From Orientallactaga sibirica (Eukaryota; Chordata; Mammalia; Rodentia; Dipodidae), in contig JAEOAD010000982.1 of assembly GCA_036365145.1 (NCBI GenBank), positions 8,830,001-8,894,000 of the forward strand: a DNA stretch of 64,000 bases, given 5' to 3'. Of this stretch, positions 42,149 through 53,288 are shown piece after piece. A program made the position numbers and the translations under genes. Under the pieces are notes generated by a model. The model made no database searches, was not told the origin of the DNA, and saw nothing but the letters and a program-made list of their open reading frames with translations. Position 1 is the stretch's first letter; every line of letters begins with the position of its first letter.

Positions 42149-42314
42149 ATGAATAAATAAATAAATAAACAAAGACAGAAGCAATGTTTCAAATCAGTAA
42201 CCTAAGTTGCTACAGAAATAAGAAAAAGTAAAATAAGCCATCCCCAAAACAGGAAGGAAATAATAGAAATCAGAAATCAATAAATTATAAGTGGGGACAA
42301 AAAAATGAAATGAG

Positions 42315-42520
42315 GGCTGGAGAAATGGCTTAGCAGTTAAGGCGTTTGCCTGAGAAGCCAAAGGACCCAGGTTCCATTCCCAGGACCCACGTGAGCCAGA
42401 TGCACAAGGTGGGCACATGCATCTGGAATTTGTTTGCAGTGGCTAGAGGCCCTGATGTGCCCATTTCTCTCGGTTTCTCTGTTTCTCTCTCTCTAGTTGC
42501 AAATAAATAAAATAAAAATT
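42315..42520 (+). mobile_element. tRNA-derived SINE (unit 2)
   Basis: Duplicate of 39,341-39,560, shorter by several bases in its CT-rich part. Confidence 0.9.
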
Positions 42521-42642
42521 TTTTTAAAGAAAAATTTAAAAATAAAACAATAAAATTAAAAAACAGTTTATCAAATAGTCTGTAGGGTTTTGGTATAATT
42601 AATAAAGATAAGCAATAAGTTTTCAATATAAAAAATGATAGA

Positions 42643-42800
42643 GCTGGGCATGGTGGCACATGCCTTTAATCTCAGCACTTGGGAGGCAGAGGTAGGATGA
42701 TCAGTATGAGTTTGAGGCCACCCTGAAACTATTTAGTGAATTCCAGGTCAGCCTAGGCTAGCATGAAACCCTACCTCAAAAACAAAACAAAAATAATATA
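42643..42800 (+). mobile_element. B1-like SINE (unit 2)
   Basis: Duplicate of 39,675-39,830. Confidence 0.88.
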
Positions 42801-43963
42801 GAAGATACCACTGCAGATCTCCTTGACACTGGAAAGATAAATAAGGGAATACCGCAGATAACTTGCACTAATAAATTTAACAATTTACAAGAAATACATG
42901 AATTGTTCCCAAAACTCAAATTACCAAAACTCGACTAAGATGGAATCGATAATCTAAATTGTCCTATAGCAACTAAATGAATTGAATGTGTGATTTAATA
43001 ACTCTCACAAAAGAAATATTCAGGCTCAGTCAGCTTCAATGGAACATTCTACCTAATATTAAAGAATTGATAACAATTATACATAATATTTTTTAGAAAA
43101 TAGAAAAAGAGGAACACCTCCCAATTTACAGTGTAAGGCAAATATTATCTTAATATTAAAAGTAGATGAAATACTAGAAGAAGGAAAACTCAATACCTAC
43201 ATTGTTTAGGAACTTAGTCACAAACCCTCTCAACAGAATATAACTGGAATCTAGTAAGTTATAAATAATACACAATAGTCATGTAAAATATACTTGAAAT
43301 ATGAAAGTCTGATTCAATATTAATCAGGCTAATGAATTGTATTTAGGAAATCAATATAAACTAATTTGGAAAATTCATTTGAGAAAATTCAATACTCATT
43401 TATGATTTAACAGCTCGCAGTAAGTTACAAACAGTGGAAATTTATTGTCAATTGACAAAAGTATCTAAAATTAACACTGAAACACTGAATACTTTCCCCT
43501 ATGATCATACTCAACAAAGTACTGAAAATGTTAGCTGCTGCATTAAAGCAAGGAGAGATGTAAATTGTTTATCATATTTGCAAATGACCTCACTGCCTCC
43601 TATGTAGAAAATCTCAAGGAATCTCTGTTTTCAGAGGAACTTCCTGGAACTAATAATTATAATTGAGTTCAGGAATGCTACATAATACAAACTGAACACT
43701 AAATATCAATCTTATTTCAATATACTGAAAACAAATATATGGAAACATTTAAAATATACCATTAGCTACAATTTTTTCAGAGAAAATGAAGCACTTGGAG
43801 ATAAATTTAATGGAATATATACAGGATTTCAGTATTAAAACTTGTGAAGGGCTAATGAGACAGCATAGTAAACGTTGCTACATTCACATTAATGAATTGG
43901 AAGACTGAAAATAATAAAGACGTTACGTCTGTCCAAAGTGGTCTGTAAACTTAAAAACAATTC

Positions 43964-44210
43964 CTGGGCTGGAGAGATGGCTTAGCGGTTAAGGCGCCTG
44001 CCTCCTCAGCCTACGAATGCCGGTTCCAGTCTCCAGGTCCCACGTTTAGCCAGATGCAAAGTGACGCAAGGGCGCAATGCCGCACTTGACCACAAGGGGG
44101 CGCACGCATCTGGATTTCGTTCTCAGCAGCTGATATACTGCTGGCGCACCCATCTCTGTCTTCCTCTCCCTCTCTGTCTGTCTCTCTCTCTCAAAAAAAA
44201 ATTCCTATAA
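43964..44210 (+). mobile_element. tRNA-derived SINE, long variant (unit 2)
   Basis: Duplicate of 40,999-41,235. Reads GGGCGCACGCATC where unit 1 reads GGGCGACGCATC. Confidence 0.9.
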
Positions 44211-44399
44211 AAATCCCAGAAAAGTTTCTGCAGACATAAAAAAGGCTATTTGAAAATTTTATATGGACAGGGGAAGGAAAAAGATGTTAGTGTTATCTAT
44301 ACTTATGGTAAGCAGTATTTGGGGAGGAGGGAGAAATAAATAGACAATGCAACAGACTAAAGAATCTAGGAATACATTCATACATGTAGTCCACTTACT

Positions 44400-44915
44400 T
44401 TTTCACAAAAATTTTTACTGAAAATTTGCATACATTTACATAATGTATTTTAATCATCACCCCAACCCTTAACTCCTCTTGTCCTCCATCCCCTTACATT
44501 GAACCACTTCTTTCTACCCTGGCCATCAATGGGGTGACAGATGTCACAGCCAGGTCAATCTCACATCCCACTTCTTTCCAACTTCCTCTTGTATTTTGGT
44601 ATTTTTTCTTTTATTTTTTTTTCTATTCTTTCACCATCAATGACAGAATTTTGATGGGCCCAATATTGTACAGGTCTTGTGTGGATAACAAGAGCCACTA
44701 TTAGGGCATGAATGCCATGGCTACTGGACAGCATTCCACGGCACTCCTTCCAGTCCTACGGCTCTCAACATTCCTTCTACCTCCTTTTCTATCATTTCCC
44801 TGAGCCTTGGGGGGGGGGGAGATAGATGTCTCATTTAGTGCTGAGCACTCAACAGTCACTTACTCTCAGCACTTTGAAGAGTAAATTTTGAGTTTCCTAG
44901 TCATCAAGATGCAAA
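44400..44915 (-). mobile_element. LINE-1 3'-UTR module, minus (unit 2)
   Basis: Duplicate of 41,425-41,905. A G run is expanded to about ten (44,810-44,819) against four in unit 1. Confidence 0.62.
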
Positions 44916-45164
44916 ATCAACTGAATAAAGAAGGGTAGTCTTTTCAATATATAATGCTTGAGTAATTGGACTTCCACAGGCAAATAAAATAAAATAAAAT
45001 AAAATAAAATAAAATAAAGCATATCAAAATAAAATATTTTGATCTGTGAAAAACCATATTAAGAAAGTGAAAAGACAAGGCATGGAGAAAGTATTTTCAC
45101 ACCACATATCTGACAAAGGATTAATACCTAGAATGTATGAACAACTTTAAAAACTCAACAATAA

Positions 45165-45355
45165 AAAAATCAGTCATAGGCCGGGCGAGGTGGCGCATGC
45201 CTTTAATCCCAGCACCCGGGAGGCAGAGGTAGGAGGATTGCCATGAGTTTGAGGCCACCCTGAGACTACATAGTGAATTCCAGGTCAGCCTGAGCTAGAG
45301 TGAGACCCTACCTCGAAAAACCAAAAATAAAAATAAAAATAAAAAAATCAGTCAT
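45165..45355 (+). mobile_element. B1-like SINE with TSD
   Basis: GCCGGGCGAGGTGGCGCATG start, AAATAAAAATAAAAAT tail. Flanked by AAAAAAATCAGTCAT on both sides. Confidence 0.92.
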
Positions 45356-45510
45356 GTCAGGCCTGGTCGCACATGCCTTTAATTCCAGCACTTGGGAGGC
45401 CAAGGCAGGAGGATCATTAGTTTGAGGGCAGACTGAGACTACATAGTGAATTCTAGGTCATCCTGGACAAAAAGGAGAATCTATCTCACAAACAAACAAA
45501 CAAACAAAAA
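45356..45510 (+). mobile_element. Diverged B1-like SINE
   Basis: 'GCCTGGTCGCACATGCCTTT' through a CAAACAAACAAAC tail; several body changes. Confidence 0.78.
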
Positions 45511-46090
45511 TCACATAATCAAATTATAAAATGACAAAAGACATGAACAGACATTTCATTGCAAAGGACATGAATGGCAAGGAAGCACATGAAAAGGCAT
45601 TGAAAATCATTACAAATTAAAACCACAACTAGCTATCATTATACATATATATTATAGTACCTAAAATAAAAGTGGCTCCAATACCAAATACTGGTAAGTA
45701 TATGGAGAAACTGGATAACCCAGACATTTCTAGTCACAGTATGAAATGCCATGGCCACTCTATAAAACAGTTTGGAGTTTCTTTTTAAAAAAACTATCCA
45801 ATTACCTTATGACTCAGCCATTGAACTTTTGAGAATTTATCCTACAGAAATATAGTCCAGATGTACTCCAACAGATGAATAGCAAAATAAACCATGGCAT
45901 ACACATCTATGGAATGCTACTCTGCAAAAACCAACTATTGATAAACATGGATGAGTCACCGGTGGATTATGCTGAGGGGAAAAAGTGAGTCCCCAAAAGT
46001 TACATACTTAAGAGCGCATCTATATAACTTGTTTTGAAATGGCAACATTGTAGAGACAAGAAGAGTAGTGGTGGCCAGTGGTTAGGGATA
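45511..46090 (+). mobile_element. Old LINE-1 3' UTR, plus
   Basis: Continuation of the 36.8-45.1 kb LINE-1: 'AAAAGACATGAACAGACATT', 'ACTGGATAACCCAGACATTT' and 'GGAATGCTACTCTGCAAAAA'. Typical ancient LINE-1 tail. Confidence 0.78.
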
Positions 46091-46397
46091 GAGTGGGAGA
46101 GGTGGGTGTACTTATTAAAGGGCAGTAGGAAGGATTCTTGTGGTCATGGAAATGTTAAATATATTGACTGTTGTGTATGTGCACAAACCCACTCATGTAA
46201 TGAAATTGCATAGACTCAAACATATACACATACACATGTATACACACACACACACAAGTACAATAAAAACTGAAGAAATCTGAATAAGATGGTACATTGT
46301 ATACGTGACAATATTTTGGTGGTGGGACCAAAGCACAATTGGGGGAAGCTGGGTAAGGTGTACAGAGGATCTCTCTGCATTTTTTCTTATCGTTCCA
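46091..46397. other. Unassigned sequence with CA repeat
   Basis: Probably the end of the LINE-1 tail, with an (AC)n run at about 46,243-46,255. No gene. Confidence 0.4.
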
Positions 46398-46735
46398 TGG
46401 TGCTGCAGTCAGGTTCGCACTGCTGGCAGAAATCACCTGACCAAGAGCAGCTTGTGCGAACAAAGGGTTTATTTTGGCTTACAGGTTCGAGGGGAAGCTC
46501 CATCATGACAGGGGAAAACGATGGCATGAGCAGAGGGTGGACATCACCCCTGGCTAACAACAGAAGGACCACAAGAACAGGAGAGTGTGTCAAACACTGG
46601 CAAGGGGACACTGGCTATAATACCCATAACAATACACAGCCTCCAGGAGGTGTTAATTCCCAAATCTCCATCAGCTGGGAACCTAGCGTTCAGAACACCT
46701 AAGTTTATGGGAGACACCTGAATCAAACCACCACA
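46398..46735 (-). repeat. MaLR-type LTR (ORR1-like), minus
   Basis: Full-length-looking LTR. The plus strand ends AATCAAACCACCACA (antisense of TGTGGTGGTTTGATT). Contains 'GGCTTACAGGTTCGAGGGGA' and 'GGCATGAGCAGAGGGTGGAC'. Open frames on both strands inside it are artefacts of the LTR. Confidence 0.82.
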
Positions 46736-47880
46736 CAGGTGCATCTATAAATATCTCAAAATAAAATATTCTATTTAAAAAGACAGAGTCACAAAACAGA
46801 ACTGACATCCCAGAAATAGAATCTATTAAATATCAGCTTAGTAGTTGCTAAAATAGAAAGCAAAAATCAATTAGAGAATTTCTTATTAAGAAATGTGGAG
46901 ACATTTGGACAACTGGTTGAAAAAAAGATGTACTTATATATAGTCTCACCTAACAGCAAATACAAAGAACTTCTGAATGATTATAAACAGAATTATTTAG
47001 AGCACATTCGTTTTTGCTTAAATAACAGAAGGTATTACAACACAAAAGATAGGTCAATTTAAATATACAAAATTTAAAACTTATCTATTGAAAACAATAG
47101 CCTACGCTAATGGAACAAAAAGAAAATAGAATATTTATTTGTTGCCATTATAACAAACATATATTTATGCTGATTAAAGGCCATGTACATAAGAATAAGA
47201 TTGAATCACTAAGATTCAACTAAAAACTGAATGACGGCAGTGAATTGACTATTCCGTTGGATAGACAAGTATTAAACACGCAGACAACAATGGCCCACCT
47301 CCGTCACAGAGAAAAACATTTTAAAGCAAAATGATTTAAACATTATTTATGAGGTATATGCTCTCAGACCTCGTATTTTGGTTGGTAGCTAGAATATTCT
47401 TTGAAAAATCAGTTTGACAACATATATATATAATTTGGTGTTATCCTAGAAATATACCTGTCTACTTTTTCTGAAAAATAATTATTAATAGAGAACATTT
47501 ATATAGAGAGAAATTATAATGCTCTTAATAACAGTAGAATTCAGAGATACCCTCACTTCCAATAGTGGGGGGGGGAAGAAATATGATAATGGATTCACTT
47601 AATAAAATTGTATACAATCAGTGAAAATGTTATGGCTAGGTAATGTTATTAGAAAATCATGGGAAATATTTATTAATTGAATATATTAAGAGGATAAAGG
47701 CAGGACTAAAATGGTCTATAATATCATTTCAGTTAAATAATACAATAAAGAGAAACACTTGAACAAAATATATAGACCATTGAAGGTGATTATGATTGAA
47801 TGTTTATGCTGGAACTAGAATAGCCTGTTACACATATATGTAATTTTTTTAAAGAAAAATTATAATGAACAATTCATTTC
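46736..47880. other. AT-rich unassigned sequence
   Basis: A-rich, possibly LINE-derived in part. No recognisable motif and no coding frame. Confidence 0.4.
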
Positions 47881-47884
47881 CTTT

Positions 47885-48097
47885 TAAAATTTATTTATTT
47901 TGATAGAAACACAGAGAGATTGAAAAAGGCGGGTAGGGGAGAGAATGGTCATGCCAGGGCCTTCAGCCACTATAAACAAACTCCAGATGCATGCACCACC
48001 CTTGTACATTGGGATTATGTGGATCCTGGGGAATTGAACCTGGGTCCTTTGGCTTCACAGGCAAGCACCTTAACTGCTAAGCCATCTCTCCAGCTTT
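47885..48097 (-). mobile_element. tRNA-derived SINE, minus
   Basis: 'AGCCACTATAAACAAACTCC', 'GGGTCCTTTGGCTTCACAGG' and 'GCCATCTCTCCAGC'. Confidence 0.83.
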
Positions 48098-48107
48098 ATT
48101 CCTGTCT

Positions 48108-48240
48108 TTTAAAAAATATTTTATTTATTTTCACTCACAGAGAAGAGATAGAGGAAGAAAGAGATAGAGAGAGAATTGAACCCAGGTCATTAGGTTTTGC
48201 AGGCAAGTGCCTTAACCACTGAGTAATCTCCCCAGCCCTG
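48108..48240 (-). mobile_element. Truncated tRNA-derived SINE, minus
   Basis: (GA)-rich start then directly 'GAATTGAACCCAGGTCATTA' and 'TAATCTCCCCAGCCC'. The middle 'CACTGCAAACGAACTCC' block is missing, so this copy has an internal deletion. Confidence 0.78.
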
Positions 48241-48284
48241 AGCAATTTATTTCTAAAGAATAAATTACTTATAGAGTAATTGTG

Positions 48285-48436
48285 GCTTTTTTTTTTTTCG
48301 AGGTAGGGTCTCGCTCTAGCTCAGGCTGACCTGGAATTCACTTTGTAGTCTCAGGGTGGTCTCGAACTCTCGGCAATCCTCCTACCTCTGCTTCCCGAGT
48401 GCTGGGATTAAAGGCGTGCGCCACCACGCCCAGCTC
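48285..48436 (-). mobile_element. B1-like SINE, minus
   Basis: 'GAGGTAGGGTCTCGCTCTAG' to CACCACGCCCAGCTC. Confidence 0.9.
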
Positions 48437-48512
48437 AAGTGTGACTTTTTCTAAAGCAATAATGTACTTTCCCAATGGCCGTCTATACTTCATGTAAGAT
48501 AATTTTTCTTCA

Positions 48513-48535
48513 AAACACACACACACACACACACA
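48513..48535. repeat. (AC)n microsatellite
   Basis: About 11 AC units. Confidence 0.9.
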
Positions 48536-48617
48536 TTCGCATGATCCATCTAATATACACACGTCCAACCTTTTAACATTGTGATATGCCATTATCACTT
48601 ACAAATGTGTTGGTCTG

Positions 48618-48963
48618 CACTTATTGTTCTCTTCTCATTGCTGGGATAAAGCACTGAATTGAAAGCATCTGATGAGAAGAAAGGTTTTATTTCATCTTAC
48701 AGTCTCAGGGAGAAGCTTCATGATGGCAGAGAAAAGATGGTAGAGCAGAGGCTGGACATCACCTCCTCACCAACATCATGTGGACAAAAGGAGAAGGGGA
48801 ATGAGCCAAGTTCTGGCAGGGGAGAGCTGACTATAACACCCCTTAACCTGCCCGCAACAATACAATCTTCCAGCAAGACTCCATCTCCCAAATTGCCATC
48901 ACCTAAGGACCAAACATTCAGAACCCATGAGTTTATTGGGAACATCTGATTCAAGCCACCACA
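48618..48963 (-). repeat. MaLR-type LTR (ORR1-like), minus
   Basis: 'TCTTACAGTCTCAGGGAGAA', 'AGCAGAGGCTGGACATCACC' and an end AAGCCACCACA. Confidence 0.8.
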
Positions 48964-49011
48964 TAGCCATCCTAAGATGGCTCACAGGCCATAGATTGGA
49001 CATGGCTGATT

Positions 49012-49500
49012 GTTGTAATTAACTTCTTGTTGCTTGGAGAAAACACCTGACCAAAAGCAGTTAATGGCAGGAAAGTTTTCATTTTGGTTTACAGTCTTGA
49101 GGAGCAGGTTCATGATGGCAGGAGAAAGCACAGCATGAGCATAAACTGGACATCACCTCCACCACAGCAGGTGGAAAACAGAAGTGAGAGAGTGAGAAGA
49201 ACTCTGGCAAGGGGGATCTGGCTGTAACACCCTTAAGCCTGCCCCTAGCAGCCAACCTCCTTCAGCACCACTCCACATCCTACATTGCCATCAGCTGGGG
49301 ACCAAGCATTCAGAACATGTGAGTTTATGGGGGAACTATGATTCAAACCACCACATTTCACCCCTGGCCCCATGAACTGATGACCATCTATAACGTAAAA
49401 TGCAATGCATTCAGTCCAGCTTGAAAAGTTCCCATAGTTTTTATCAATCCCAACACTGTTCAAATAGCCCCATAGAATACTTCTGGAAGAAGCCATCCAT
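49012..49500 (-). repeat. MaLR LTR with internal flank, minus
   Basis: The LTR spans to 49,355 (ATTCAAACCACCACA). Beyond it, 'CCTGGCCCCATGAACTGATG' and 'GACCATCTATAACG' match the internal flanks at 1.78 and 2.40 kb. On the minus strand the purine-rich GGGGCCAGGGGTGAAA just before the LTR start looks like a polypurine tract. This is therefore the 3' LTR with the end of its interior. Confidence 0.72.
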
Positions 49501-49546
49501 TCATCACTTCCAGCCCCAAATCGGCTTCTTTTTAAAAATAATTTTA

Positions 49547-49552
49547 AACATT

Positions 49553-49595
<43 letters not shown>

Positions 49596-49765
49596 TGAGA
49601 GAGAGAGAGAGAATCGGTGTGCCAGGGCCTCCAGCCACTGCAAACGAACTCCAGACACATGTGCCCCCTTGTGCATCTGGCTTATGTGGGTCCTGGAGAG
49701 GAGAACCGGGATCCTTTGGCTTTGCAGGCAAATGCCTTAACCACTGAGCCATCTCTCCAGCCCCC
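49547..49765 (-). mobile_element. tRNA-derived SINE, minus, with (TTTA)n tail
   Basis: A (TTTA)n run at 49,553-49,597 is the A-rich tail. The body 'CCAGCCACTGCAAACGAAC' to 'GAGCCATCTCTCCAGCCCC' follows. The words CCAAATCGGCTTCTT (left) and CCAAATCTGCTTCTT (right) form the TSD. Confidence 0.92.
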
Positions 49766-50887
49766 AAATCTGCTTCTTATGGACCTCTATGGCAGTGAGC
49801 ACACACCCCCACCTGAAACCTCAACCAGCCACCCCAACTTTCCCCATCACCTCCCCCCATCCTGTTGAATGTAGATCCTCAGTACCACTTGACTCAAGGT
49901 CCTACTCTTCCCCGCTGCCTGCACTACCTTGACTGGAGTGCCAATCATTGTAAATACAGCCTGCCACACCTGGCCTTCATGCTGCTAAACTTACCTCTCT
50001 CCAAATGGCCATTGACTTCAACCAACAGCAAGGCCATTCCTCAATCTACATCTCTTGTCACTCTATTGATTACATTATTTAAAGCTCCCCGTGGATTACA
50101 ATGAAAAGATTCTTCGTAGGACATACCTGAGGCCTCAAGGAACACCTGTCTTCCTTTTTCCTCACTTTGTGTTATTTCGCACAGCTGCCCTTCCAGATTC
50201 ACAAAATATTATTAGCCTCTAGAGCATGCTCACATCCAAGCTTTAGTATGTGCTGTTTCTTTCACTTAGGATGCCTTCTCCTTACACTGGAAAACTCCTG
50301 AGTTTTCTCCTGGTATTCAAGTCATCACATCTGTGGGGCTTTTCCTGAGTTCTTAGCCCAACATCATTTCCTACCCTTCCCAGCATAGTGAAAGGTCAAT
50401 TCTTTTAGCCCATTTCATAACTCATTATGTACCACAGACTATGATGGTATATTATCAACAGTTTGCTTATTCATCTGAGCAAACTGGGGTGAGCGACCAT
50501 GTATTAACCACTTCCCTAACTGAGGTCTTTAATTCCGTGACTAAGTAACCAGTAGGCGCCTAATAGATGTTTATTTTCGTAAATAAATGCATTGCCCATC
50601 TGGTAAGCATGTGAAAGCTGCATTATGTGGAGATGCTGTGTTGGGGAAGAAGAATATAGATAGAAAAATCAGATCTAAAATGGAGAAATTCTTGGGTTCT
50701 TATTTAGTCACAAAATATTAAAATTATAGGTCTCAAAAACCACACTGACCTACCCTGGAGGATTTTTATCATTTTGCTTTCCTACTGTCTTTCTTATATC
50801 CGTTTTCTTAAATAGTCCTTTGACTGTGTAACCATAATTCTTCTGTTAATGTCCCGTTTCTGTCCCAAAGCACCCTCTGCCCAAATC
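49766..50887. other. Unique sequence
   Basis: About 1.1 kb, no named repeat and no recognisable exon. The short plus-strand frame at 49.87-50.10 kb shows no domain. Confidence 0.45.
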
Positions 50888-51075
50888 AGATCTTTGCTCT
50901 TTTTTTTTTTTTTTTTGGTTTTTCGAGGTAGGGTCTCACTGTAGCTCAGGCTGACCTGGAATTCACTATGTAGTCTCAGGGTGGCCTCGAACTCACGGTG
51001 ATCCTCCTACCTCTGCCACCCGAGTGCTGGGATTAAAGGCGTGAGCCACCACACCCGGCTAGATCTTTGCTCTTT
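50887..51075 (-). mobile_element. Young B1-like SINE, minus, 16-bp TSD
   Basis: Intact antisense copy between two perfect copies of AGATCTTTGCTCTTTT, at about 50,890 and 51,061. Confidence 0.93.
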
Positions 51076-52199
51076 TGCCTTTCTCTCTGCAAGGGCAGTC
51101 TCAGTGGCATGAGAAAGGGTACCGCTGTCCATTTATTTGGGAGGGGGTCATGGTGCATATTTATTATGCCAAATCTGAATCAATATAATCTTTCTTGAAA
51201 ATAGCTCTCAAAGGGCAGCAAGGACAATCGCCACTGGCAGTGAGGATCAAACATTAACCCAACATTGTAGCAAAACCAACAAAAGAAATAAGCTAGTAAT
51301 GGCCTTCTAGGGTATAGATCAGTCCCTATCACACACATTTACCTCCACAACACACACAAAACCTTTATGGGTCTTTCACCTGTGAACTTACTCCCTTGTA
51401 ATTGCCCTGTTGTGTTGCTTTCAAGGTAGATTCTGACGAATATGTGAAGGCTCACACAGGTGATCTAAGAATTCTGAACAGTAACAAGACCCATAGAGAA
51501 AGGCTCTCACTACTGAGTTGATTGAAATATTCATAGGCAAATATTTCCACGGGTAGCCTTACTTACTCTGCAGGAATTTAACTCCCCAAATTCTCACTGA
51601 AATGAACAAGGTTTGGCATGTGCTTTTGATCTTATTATCAACTCTCAGAGTTGAATTTGCTGTCTTTCTGCCCAAGTGTCAATGTAGCTTCTTCTTTTTC
51701 AAGACAGGAAATTCAGTACTAAGGATTGGTACCATGTGGATGATTAATAGGGGGAAAAAGTCTCTACATCTTTAGGGATTCGTTAAAGCAATGTAGTTGC
51801 TTCCTTTGCCGTCTTAAAACATTTGAAGGATTCAGGCTTACAAGAATTTTAATGATCAATAATATTATTGATCATAACATTTACTTACAGGTCACTAACC
51901 ATGCATTTGTCACCTCTGTAAGTCCAGTTCTAAATCCAGCATCTGACATACACTAGGCACATAATGAATGTCCCATTTAATCAACGTATCTTCTCTTGGA
52001 TGGAAATTAGACTCTGTGCGTGGACTAATTTTGTCTTTCCTAATGTCCCATCTTGTGAGAAGAATAGTCGATCTGCTTTGCAATGGGCATTTTAGGGTGA
52101 TCGCAGGTCCTCCCACCTCTACTGTCTCTATCAGCCAACCACTTTCTCTCTCTCTCTCCTGGGTTCTGTTTCTCTCTCCTTTACATCCTGGGGTCTGGA
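51076..52199. other. Unique upstream sequence of the CpG island
   Basis: No repeats recognised. Contains the palindrome at 51,852-51,875. Probable distal promoter region of the gene starting near 52.47 kb; this is inferred from position only. Confidence 0.5.
51852..51875. repeat. Perfect 24-bp palindrome
   Basis: ATGATCAATAAT is followed with no spacer by its exact reverse complement ATTATTGATCAT. About 0.6 kb upstream of the TATA box. It contains ATTGATCA/ATCAATAA-type homeodomain-like words. Confidence 0.95.
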
Positions 52200-52330
52200 C
52201 TAGTCCCCAGCTCACCATGTGCCAGCAGCAAGGTCCCTGCTCTTCAGGCCTTCCCGACACGCCCCCCCACCCCTCCGCTTCCAGTCACCCCGTGCCGCCC
52301 ACAGCCACGCCCTCCCCGTGGGCGAGATCA

Positions 52331-52441
52331 CCTGTCCTTCTTCTGCCACCGCCTCCTCGGGTACCCTTTCGCCCCCCTCCTGCTCCCCTTCCTCCGCCAC
52401 CTCCCCCAAGCCCTCCCCTTCCCCGCCTCCTCCCACCCCTT
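52331..52441 (-). other. C-rich tract with G-quadruplex potential on the minus strand
   Basis: Nearly pure pyrimidine on the plus strand. The minus strand reads GGGG-N-GGGG-AA-GGGG-A-GGG near its end. It lies just upstream of the TATA box. Confidence 0.7.
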
Positions 52442-52445
52442 GGTG

Positions 52446-52454
52446 TATATAGTA
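52446..52454 (+). promoter_or_regulatory. TATA box
   Basis: TATATAGTA in the context TGGTGTATATAGTAAAGGCC, directly downstream of the C-rich tract. A start site about 25-32 bp downstream (near 52,475-52,485) would be expected. Confidence 0.65.
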
Positions 52455-52475
52455 AAGGCCAGACGCCACACGCAG

Positions 52476-53282
52476 ACACACTCGGCCCGGACAGGCGCAC
52501 ACACGCTCACGCACAACCGGCGGCAGCGGCGACGACGACGACAGCGGCTCAGTGACAGCGGTGACGGAGGCTCCCACCGCTGTGCACCCCCTTCAGGCGG
52601 CCGGCGGCGAGACCAGACCTAAGAGTTCCCACACCCGCGACCACCCCCGCGCCTTCCTGGAGGCGGTGGCCCCGATAGCGAGGTAGCGGCCGCGACGCCC
52701 CCGTGCGGGCCGGGGTCCCCCCCCGCCCTCCCTGGGCAGACCTGCCACCCGGACGCAGGGGGCGCGCCGTCCTGGGCGAGCCCGGCGGGGCCCGGCGCCC
52801 GGGGAGGGGCCTGATCCCGGGGGGGGGGCGGGCAGGACGGCACCGGGAGTCCAGGGCCAGCGGGGAGGGCCGGGCGGAGGCGGGGACGCGAGCCCAGGCC
52901 GCCACCCGTGCGACGCGCCCAGGCCCCGCTCAGGCTTGCCGGCGCCTCGCACTGGCCGGTGGGGGCCGGGGACGGCTGGGGAGGCGGCGCCGGACCGTGG
53001 GGCGGGGGCCCCGAAGTGGGTTTCGAGCCGCCACCCGGGCTGGCACTGGGCACAGAGGGCGGCGCGCCGCGCACTCCGTGCCTGGGCACTGCACCGGGCT
53101 GTCTCTGGAGCTGCCATTCTGCCCCGGCCGGGAAAACCCGGCGCCTTCCAGGCCCTTCGAAAGATGGATTCTGTTGACGTATCTGGCGGCCCTGGCGAGC
53201 CGGGTGGAAAGTTGGGTTTTGCCAGATCGTGCCCGGCTCCTCTTTGTGCCACTCAGCCAGTCCCGCATCCCCTTGGAGCCGG
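52476..53282 (+). other. Putative first exon of an unidentified gene
   Basis: Bounded by the expected start site below the TATA box and by a consensus donor (GG then GTGAGT, intron from 53,283). Mostly GC-rich 5'-UTR-like sequence with a (GAC)4 run at 52,531-52,542. A methionine codon at 53,164 has a favourable context (AAG-ATG-G). From it 39 full codons run to the donor, beginning MDSVDVSGGPGEPGGK. In that frame the upstream sequence is also open back to 52,936. An alternative, weaker donor (GAG then GTAGCG) near 52,682 would make the exon non-coding. I cannot name the product. Confidence 0.42.
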
Positions 53283-53288
53283 GTGAGT
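53279..53288 (+). other. Strong splice-donor candidate
   Basis: CCGGGTGAGT matches the vertebrate 5' splice-site consensus at eight or nine positions, with the GT at 53,283-53,284. Confidence 0.55.

Larger units (their letters stand above)
42149..45136 (+). repeat. 3.0-kb tandem duplication, second unit
   Basis: Second copy of 39,173-42,148, 12 bp longer. Most differences I saw are one- to few-base indels in homopolymers or short repeats, with a handful of substitutions (for example GAATTCG/GAATTTG). The sequence after it (ACAACTTTAAAAACTC) is the natural LINE-1 continuation. Confidence 0.95.

Noticed and set aside
39179..42160. Segmental duplication interpreted as two independent LINE-1 insertions
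   Set aside because: The two units share identical nested SINE insertions and edges, so they are one duplication, not two insertions.
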